Below, piece after piece: positions 6,545-9,871 of a DNA stretch of 9,871 nt (the first letter of the stretch is position 1; each line of letters starts with the position of its first letter). The notes below the pieces were generated by a model that saw only the letters and a program-made list of their open reading frames with translations, did not search any database and was not told the DNA's origin. This stretch comes from CAYQFQ01 sp964416925 (GTDB lineage: Bacteria; Patescibacteriota; Minisyncoccia; Phycocordibacterales; GWA1-40-21), in assembly GCA_964416925.1 (NCBI GenBank), contig CAYQFQ010000025.1, forward strand, positions 1 to 9,871, given 5' to 3'. A program made the translations under genes and the position numbers.

Positions 6545-7585
6545 ATGTCCTTAGAATCAAAACAAACATATGATGTGTTGCCGTCGGATCATGATTTGGT
6601 GGCACACTATAAACCAAAATATCTAGCCAGAGGAGGTGATCATTTGGTGTATGAGGTAGATAATCATCCAGATGTGATAATAAAAGCTTCAACATTTATT
6701 ATTAAAGATATTTTATGTGATAATGAAAAATATAAATTACCGCTAGATACATTTTCGGGTGATTTGAAAAAAGAACTTGAGGATGAAATTAGTCAAAAAA
6801 ATATTCAGATTAGACAACTTAGAAAATATTTTGGGAACGGACATACTTTATCCGAAAGAAGATATCTTACAAAGGTACCAATAACAAAGGAAATATTGGA
6901 TGAAATTTTTAAAAACGACTGGAAAAAACGTGTTACTCCCGAAGGGTCAGAGGATTTAAAAGAAGTTTGGTCTGCCGTTATTGTGCAACAACGAGCAGAG
7001 GCTATAAATGACCCGAATCATTTAGGTCTGTATTTTGGAACCTTTCTTGAAGAGAGAGGTTTTGACCTATCTGAGTATCAAACATTAAATAAATTACTAA
7101 TTCAAAATGATATTCAGTTTGAGGGAGATATAAATTTGTTTCTTAGTTTGCAAGATAATCCAAAGACGCATGCTTTGAAAGATGTATTAGAAAAAACATC
7201 AGAAGACAATGAGCTCAAAGATAAACTTGTTGAGTTGATAAATAAAATTATTTTATATGCGAATGAGACAGGGAATATATTGGCGCTTGCAGGTGAGGAT
7301 AATCTGATTTTATATCCTGAAAATAATGACTGGAATTACTTACTTTTAGATGTGCTCCCTATACATAATGAACCGGTCTTTAGCTGTTCTAAGGAAATTA
7401 TATCCAAATTATTAAAAGGTGAAAAAATTTCTGATCACGAAAAGACTTTGCTTATGAAATCTTTAAATTTCACAAGAACAATCAATGGTCTGGCTTTGAG
7501 TCTGAAAATACCTGAAAGATTGAATTTGATTTCATCTGAGAATCGAGGTCAAAATATTGATTTTTATACACTGTTGCATATATAA
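6545..7585 (+). CDS. Unrecognised protein with a protein-kinase-like N-lobe
   Basis: 346 residues, not assigned to a named family. Residues 27-47 read LARGGDHLVYEV followed by DVIIKAS, which looks like a kinase glycine-rich loop plus the beta-3 Lys (Lys47). A charged helix at about 73-96 could be the C-helix, and WSAVIVQQRAEAI (142-154) could be the hinge strand. Around 244-272, ILALAGEDNLILYPEN...YLLLDVLPI resembles a catalytic-loop Asn followed by the metal-binding Asp (N253, D269), but no HRD or DFG triplet is present. It may be an atypical kinase, an aminoglycoside/choline-kinase-like enzyme or a pseudokinase. It starts 12 bases after the phosphatase gene and is the last gene before a strong terminator, so it probably belongs to the phosphotransfer block. 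There are no membrane segments and no signal peptide. Confidence 0.6.
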   Translation: MSLESKQTYDVLPSDHDLVAHYKPKYLARGGDHLVYEVDNHPDVIIKASTFIIKDILCDNEKYKLPLDTFSGDLKKELEDEISQKNIQIRQLRKYFGNGHTLSERRYLTKVPITKEILDEIFKNDWKKRVTPEGSEDLKEVWSAVIVQQRAEAINDPNHLGLYFGTFLEERGFDLSEYQTLNKLLIQNDIQFEGDINLFLSLQDNPKTHALKDVLEKTSEDNELKDKLVELINKIILYANETGNILALAGEDNLILYPENNDWNYLLLDVLPIHNEPVFSCSKEIISKLLKGEKISDHEKTLLMKSLNFTRTINGLALSLKIPERLNLISSENRGQNIDFYTLLHI

Positions 7586-7601
7586 AAAACAAATAGTAAT
7601 T

Positions 7602-7633
7602 CAAAAACAAGGCTCAACAGAGCCTTGTTTTTG
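7602..7633. terminator. Bidirectional terminator closing the five-gene block
   Basis: A perfect 14-bp stem (7602-7615 with 7620-7633) closes the 4-base loop AACA. The + strand ends in TTTTTG and the complementary strand in a matching U run, so it can act in both directions. It starts 17 bases after the stop of the kinase-like gene and separates that block from the mraZ promoter. Confidence 0.9.
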
Positions 7634-7677
7634 TGTTGTGCTTTACAAACTTACATCTATATAACCTGCTACTTAAC

Positions 7678-7686
7678 TGTGGATAA
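7678..7686 (-). promoter_or_regulatory. DnaA-box consensus upstream of the mraZ promoter
   Basis: TGTGGATAA on + is TTATCCACA on -, a perfect match to the canonical DnaA box. It ends 5 bases before the putative -35 of mraZ, where bound DnaA could affect transcription. It is a single isolated box with no AT-rich unwinding region or box cluster, so it is not an origin. Chance occurrence of one 9-mer in this window is under ten percent by simple counting. Confidence 0.5.
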
Positions 7687-7691
7687 CTTTG

Positions 7692-7720
7692 TTGTGCTTT
7701 GGTATGGGGTGGGATATAAT
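7692..7720 (+). promoter_or_regulatory. mraZ operon promoter
   Basis: TTGTGC at 7692-7697 and a perfect TATAAT at 7715-7720 are separated by 17 bases. Transcription should start near 7727, giving a leader of about 150 bases before the mraZ ATG. The promoter lies inside the TGGNN box array, so a protein bound there would cover the -10. Confidence 0.75.
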
Positions 7721-7745
7721 GGTAAGTAAGTGGGAAGGAGTGGTA
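7700..7745 (+). promoter_or_regulatory. MraZ operator: phased TGGNN boxes
   Basis: TGGTA at 7700, TGGGA at 7710, TGGTA at 7720, TGGGA at 7731 and TGGTA at 7741 are spaced 10, 10, 11 and 10 bases; an additional TGGGG lies at 7705. Known MraZ operators are direct repeats of TGGGN (GTGGG-type) separated by 5 bases, that is a 10-base period upstream of mraZ. The boxes straddle the -10, as expected for autoregulation. The pattern is seen directly; binding is inferred from the family. Confidence 0.75.
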
Positions 7746-7765
7746 CACGACACCAATACACGAAT
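7745..7765 (+). repeat. Dispersed 21-base repeat, copy 1 (mraZ leader)
   Basis: This 21-base segment, containing ACACGAC and CCAATACACGAAT, recurs in the same orientation at 9223-9243 with one difference (A versus G at position 8). Both copies lie in spacers of the cell-division cluster and are followed by further CACGAAT-type units. Confidence 0.75.
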
Positions 7766-7768
7766 TTT

Positions 7769-7870
7769 CACTAATTACACGAATGGAATACAAGATACAG
7801 AAAAAACAAATACAGGAAGACGAATTTGGTAATTTTATTCGTGTCATTCGGTATTTATTCGTAATTAGTG
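7769..7870. repeat. Long-range imperfect inverted repeat in the mraZ leader
   Basis: 7769-7791 can pair with 7851-7870: 10 bp (CACTAATTAC with GTAATTAGTG), a 2-base bulge, 4 bp, a 3/2 internal loop, then 4 bp. The apical region 7792-7850 is 59 bases. The stem ends 7 bases before the mraZ ATG, so if it forms in the RNA it would hold the start region next to a helix. The arms are built from CACGAAT/CACTAAT-type units also found at 9223-9246 and 9331-9352. It is AT-rich, so stability is moderate. Confidence 0.6.
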
Positions 7871-7877
7871 TCGAGTT

Positions 7878-8302
7878 ATGTTAATCGGCGAATACACACA
7901 CAATTTTGATGATAAGAACCGAGTATCGGTTCCTTCGAAGTTCCGAAGGGAAATCGGGAAGAAAATTGTTGTGACACGCGGATTGGATAATTGTTTGTTT
8001 ATGTACACTGTCAAAGCGTGGGAGAAAATTTCGGAGAAGTTGGGAGAAATGAATATGTTTACAGCAGATAACCGAGGTATTAACAGATTTATACTTTCTG
8101 GTGCGTCTGAGATCGAAGTGGACGCAATAGGACGTGTTTTGATTCCAGAGCATCTTCGTGATTTTGCGAAGATAAAGGAAAAGGTTGTGTTCGCAGGTGT
8201 TCACAATCGAGTTGAGCTTTGGAATGAGANNNNNNNNNNNNCAAGGTTGTTAAAGAAGCCGATGCTTTAGCTGAAAAGCTTGGGCAGGCAGGTGCGTTCT
8301 AA
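7878..8302 (+). CDS. mraZ: Transcriptional regulator MraZ (interrupted by an assembly gap)
   Basis: DNA-binding repressor of the division and cell-wall cluster, built from two SpoVT/AbrB-like halves that assemble into a ring. MLIGEYTHNFDDKNRVSVPS is the typical start; the two DxxxR signatures are at residues 11-15 (DDKNR) and 82-86 (DAIGR, followed by VLIPEHLRDF). 117 residues precede the N run. After it, a frame offset by one base continues as KVVKEADALAEKLGQAGAF and stops at 8300-8302, which is exactly a MraZ C-terminus. I therefore read one intact gene of about 141 residues, close to the usual length, rather than the early stop at 8268-8270 given by the nominal 12-N spacing. The stop overlaps the rsmH start by one base (TAATG). 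No Shine-Dalgarno sequence is seen. Phased TGGNN boxes upstream suggest autoregulation. Confidence 0.95.
8230..8241. other. Assembly gap (12 N) inside mraZ
   Basis: Twelve unknown bases. The protein on both sides is clearly MraZ, but the two halves are in frame only if the true number of missing bases is 1 modulo 3 (for example 10, 13 or 19), not 12. The N count is therefore an estimate, and all coordinates to its right carry that uncertainty. Confidence 0.95.
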
Positions 8303-9201
8303 TGCACATAAGTGTTCTTTTACAAGAATCAATACAGGGTTTAGAGCTCAAAGATGGTGACACCGTCTTTGATGGAACTTTTGGTGGTGGTGGACACACA
8401 AGGGCAATGCTTGCTTCTGGAAAAGATATAAAAATAATTGCAACCGATCTCGATTTAGATGCAATTAAAAAAGGGCAAGAGCTTGTGTCTGAATATAAAG
8501 ACCAGCTGATTTTAGAAAATGATAACTTTGGGAATATTTCTAAAATCTTAGGAAAACATAATCTTGTTGGTGTGGACAAAATCCTCCTCGACCTAGGATG
8601 GAGTTCAGACCAACTCGAATATGGCGGGCGCGGACTTTCCTTTCTTAAAGATGAACCTCTTCTTATGACCTTAAAGAAGACGGCTGTGGAAAGCGACGTG
8701 ACTGCAGAAATGATTGTGAATGAATGGGGTGAGGAAACAATCGCGAATATTATATTTGGGTTTGGTGAGGAAAAATACTCAAGGCGAATCGCAAGAGCGA
8801 TAGTCGAAGCGAGAAAAGCAAAGCCTCTCAAAACAACGTCAGAACTAGTAGAAGTTATATCAAAAGCAGTGCCTCCAACTTATAGATTTGGAAAGATACA
8901 TCCAGCAACACGGACATTTCAAGCTTTAAGAATTGCGGTAAATAGGGAGATCGAAACTTTAGAGGAAGTATTGAAAGAGGGATGGAAGGTTTTAAATAAA
9001 GGGGGGAGAATAGCGGTCATATCATTTCACAGCCTCGAAGATAGGATAGTTAAACATTACTTTAGAGAGTTGGCGAAAGAGGGTGAGGCAGAAATAATCA
9101 CAAAACGACCAATAATTGCTACGAGAGAAGAGACTGCGGTAAATCCACGATCTAGGAGCGCAAAGTTGAGAATAATAAACAAGAATGGAGTTATGAGTTA
9201 A
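8302..9201 (+). CDS. rsmH: 16S rRNA m4C1402 methyltransferase RsmH
   Basis: SAM-dependent N4-methylation of C1402 in 16S rRNA (formerly MraW), acting on the 30S decoding site. 299 residues, normal for the family. Signatures: HISVLLQE at the start, SAM motif I DGTFGGGGHT at 24-33, LDLGWSSDQL at 96-105 followed by GRGLSFLKDEPLLM, the inserted helical domain with HPATRTFQALRIAVNREI at 190-207, SFHSLEDRIVK at 241-251, and NPRSRSAKLR near the end. ATG 8302 overlaps the mraZ stop, and AGGTG at 8290-8294 is the clearest Shine-Dalgarno sequence in the window, 7 bases from the ATG. The last codons and the TAA lie inside a heptamer array at 9188-9215, so the extreme C-terminus (GVMS) is repeat-derived. 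It is co-transcribed with mraZ, as in most bacteria. Confidence 0.97.
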   Translation: MHISVLLQESIQGLELKDGDTVFDGTFGGGGHTRAMLASGKDIKIIATDLDLDAIKKGQELVSEYKDQLILENDNFGNISKILGKHNLVGVDKILLDLGWSSDQLEYGGRGLSFLKDEPLLMTLKKTAVESDVTAEMIVNEWGEETIANIIFGFGEEKYSRRIARAIVEARKAKPLKTTSELVEVISKAVPPTYRFGKIHPATRTFQALRIAVNREIETLEEVLKEGWKVLNKGGRIAVISFHSLEDRIVKHYFRELAKEGEAEIITKRPIIATREETAVNPRSRSAKLRIINKNGVMS

Positions 9202-9215
9202 GAGTTAAGAGTTAA
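9188..9215. repeat. Heptamer tandem array overlapping the rsmH stop
   Basis: Units GAGTTAT, GAGTTAA, GAGTTAA, GAGTTAA in exact period 7. The first two units encode the last residues of RsmH, and the second supplies its TAA stop; the rest is spacer. Related in form to the arrays at 1265-1295 and 9371-9405. Confidence 0.85.
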
Positions 9216-9222
9216 GAATAGA

Positions 9223-9243
9223 ACACGACGCCAATACACGAAT
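9223..9243 (+). repeat. Dispersed 21-base repeat, copy 2 (rsmH-ftsL spacer)
   Basis: 20 of 21 bases match 7745-7765 in the same orientation. It lies 21 bases after the rsmH stop. The 210-base spacer 9202-9411 contains no gene; it holds the end of the heptamer array, this repeat, a two-hairpin repeat, CACGAAT units at 9334-9348 and a second heptamer array. Confidence 0.75.
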
Positions 9244-9286
9244 GAAGTCCCAAGTATTTTTCTGGTGAAAAATCTTCTGACCACAC

Positions 9287-9336
9287 CTCGGCTCGACAGC
9301 CTCCGGTCTTGCAGTCGGGTCCCATCCCGACTTCAC
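9287..9336 (+). repeat. Two-hairpin repeat element, copy A
   Basis: A 50-base element matching the reverse complement of 9821-9870 at 43 of 50 positions; the 29 bases 9308-9336 are identical. Hairpin 1 is 9290-9293 with 9298-9301 (4 bp, 4-base loop). Hairpin 2 is AGTCGGG 9313-9319 with CCCGACT 9326-9332 (7 bp, loop TCCCAT). Four of the seven differences between copies fall in hairpin 1 and keep both affected base pairs. It resembles a REP-type dispersed palindromic repeat. Confidence 0.85.
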
Positions 9337-9370
9337 GAATGACACGAATGAAATCCGGAATTCAAAATTT

Positions 9371-9405
9371 AGTTATGGGTTATAGATTATAAGTTATATG
9401 TTACT
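9371..9405. repeat. Degenerate heptamer array before the FtsL-like gene
   Basis: Period-7 units AGTTATG, GGTTATA, GATTATA, AGTTATA, TGTTACT, ending 6 bases before the ATG at 9412. It occupies the place where a promoter or ribosome site would be expected; no clear -35/-10 pair or Shine-Dalgarno sequence is seen there. Confidence 0.65.
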
Positions 9406-9411
9406 TAAATT

Positions 9412-9729
9412 ATGAACACAAAAACACTACAACAAATATCACATACGCAGAGGGACATTTTTTGGGCAATGATTGTATTCTTTTTTGTGCTCATAAGTCT
9501 ATATATTTGCTTCCTTTCCGCATCAATTGTAAATGTCTCTGTAAGGCAGGATACAAACGATAAGATTGTGGCATTAAGATCTAAGGTCGCGCAATTAGAA
9601 TTTCAATATGTGGCAATACAAAATAATATAACAAATGATATTGCAGTTTCGAAAGGCTATATCGCTTCCACACCAGTCGCGTATGTTACAAAGACAAAAG
9701 AATCAAGACTTTCTCTAGCAAGACCGTAG
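9412..9729 (+). CDS. FtsL-like bitopic membrane protein (divergent division protein)
   Basis: 105 residues. A short N-terminal cytoplasmic tail is followed by one hydrophobic segment (about 16-40, IFWAMIVFFFVLISLYICFL), then a likely extracytoplasmic coiled coil (about 48-74, NDKIVALRSKVAQLEFQYVA) and a short tail. Size, topology and position directly after rsmH match FtsL, which with FtsB and FtsQ activates septal peptidoglycan synthesis. Sequence similarity to standard FtsL is too low to see by eye, so the call rests on topology and synteny and I give no gene symbol. The next gene in such clusters is usually a division transpeptidase (ftsI), which would lie beyond the window. Unlike in compact clusters, a 210-base repeat-filled spacer separates it from rsmH, and repeats also follow it. 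The ATG at 9412 lacks a Shine-Dalgarno sequence. Confidence 0.7.
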   Translation: MNTKTLQQISHTQRDIFWAMIVFFFVLISLYICFLSASIVNVSVRQDTNDKIVALRSKVAQLEFQYVAIQNNITNDIAVSKGYIASTPVAYVTKTKESRLSLARP

Positions 9730-9738
9730 AGGTAAAAT

Positions 9739-9778
9739 CGACACAAAACAACGAGCGTAGTGACTATGTTTTGTGTCG
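9739..9778. other. Stem-loop after the FtsL-like gene
   Basis: A perfect 12-bp inverted repeat (9739-9750 with 9767-9778) closes a 16-base loop. It begins 9 bases after the stop codon. No T tract follows the right arm (TCCTCGCG), so it is not a standard intrinsic terminator; it could protect the mRNA 3' end or be another dispersed repeat. The rest of 9730-9871 contains no gene. Confidence 0.65.
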
Positions 9779-9820
9779 TCCTCGCGAATGTGGGGATCCA
9801 GGTTCTGAATTTTCAAACTG

Positions 9821-9870
9821 GTGAAGTCGGGATGGGACCCGACTGCAAGGACGGAAGCCGACGGGCTGAG
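9821..9870 (-). repeat. Two-hairpin repeat element, copy B (inverted)
   Basis: Inverted partner of 9287-9336, 43 of 50 bases matching. Hairpin 2 is 9825-9831 with 9838-9844; hairpin 1 is 9856-9859 with 9864-9867. The two copies bracket the FtsL-like gene, but the enclosed gene is not a transposase. The element may extend past the window end. Confidence 0.85.
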
Positions 9871-9871
9871 T

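Noticed and set aside
7678..7745. Replication origin
   Set aside because: Only one DnaA box, no box cluster, no unwinding element and no dnaA or dnaN nearby.
7614..7847. 77-residue - strand open frame upstream of mraZ
   Set aside because: It covers the terminator, promoter, operator boxes and repeats, so coding there is unlikely.
8268..8270. mraZ ending at this TAG
   Set aside because: The frame depends on the nominal N count; the other frame gives a textbook MraZ C-terminus with a stop overlapping rsmH.
8250..8831. 193-residue open frame on the - strand opposite rsmH
   Set aside because: It overlaps a clear rsmH and the end of mraZ, is low-complexity in composition and shows no family motif; it is a shadow frame.
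9188..9405. CRISPR array
   Set aside because: Repeats are 7-base tandem units or inverted hairpins without regular spacers; no cas genes.
2..9729. Alternative genetic code (UGA read as Gly, as in Gracilibacteria)
   Set aside because: All genes are full length under the standard code with no in-frame UGA; the lack of UGA stops among nine genes is too small a sample to mean anything.
9308..9849. Insertion sequence or transposon with terminal inverted repeats around the FtsL-like gene
   Set aside because: The enclosed gene is an FtsL-like bitopic protein in its expected place after rsmH; no transposase and no target-site duplication are visible.

Overview
The window reads as a fragment of a small-genome bacterium of the Candidate Phyla Radiation (Patescibacteria, Parcubacteria-like). 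This is inferred from the AT-rich, tightly packed genes, the near-absence of Shine-Dalgarno sequences, a short mraZ-rsmH-ftsL-type cluster with a very divergent FtsL-like protein, and CPR-style short repeats in the spacers. All nine genes are on the + strand. All visible stops are TAA or TAG, and the reading frames are intact under the standard code. A 12-N assembly gap lies inside mraZ at 8230-8241.

Layout. (1) 2-1267: class II lysyl-tRNA synthetase, cut by the left window edge, followed by a heptamer array and a strong intrinsic terminator. (2) 1377-7585: five co-directional genes with small gaps or overlaps, lower in GC than the flanks over most of their length. They encode a PEP-synthase-like ATP-grasp/phosphohistidine protein, a divergent histidine phosphatase, a second phosphohistidine-domain protein with no ATP-grasp, a canonical histidine phosphatase, and a protein with a protein-kinase-like glycine loop. 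The block ends at a 14-bp bidirectional terminator. (3) 7634-7877: control region of the cell-division cluster, with a consensus DnaA box, a -35/-10 promoter, a 10-bp-phased array of TGGNN boxes matching the known MraZ operator pattern, and a long 5' leader holding an imperfect inverted repeat. (4) 7878-9729: mraZ, rsmH (overlapping by 1 base in TAATG) and, after a 210-base repeat-filled spacer, an FtsL-like bitopic membrane protein. (5) 9730-9871: a stem-loop and one copy of a two-hairpin repeat whose inverted partner lies before the FtsL-like gene.

How the genes may work together. mraZ, rsmH and the FtsL-like gene form a conventional, probably MraZ-autoregulated division and cell-wall operon start. 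The five-gene block is the candidate new system. It combines ATP-driven phosphohistidine swivel chemistry (two proteins, only one with its own ATP-grasp domain), two histidine phosphatases and a kinase-like protein, which suggests a phosphoryl-transfer and removal pathway on an unknown substrate. The functional link is inference from gene order and domain content; no substrate can be read from the sequence.
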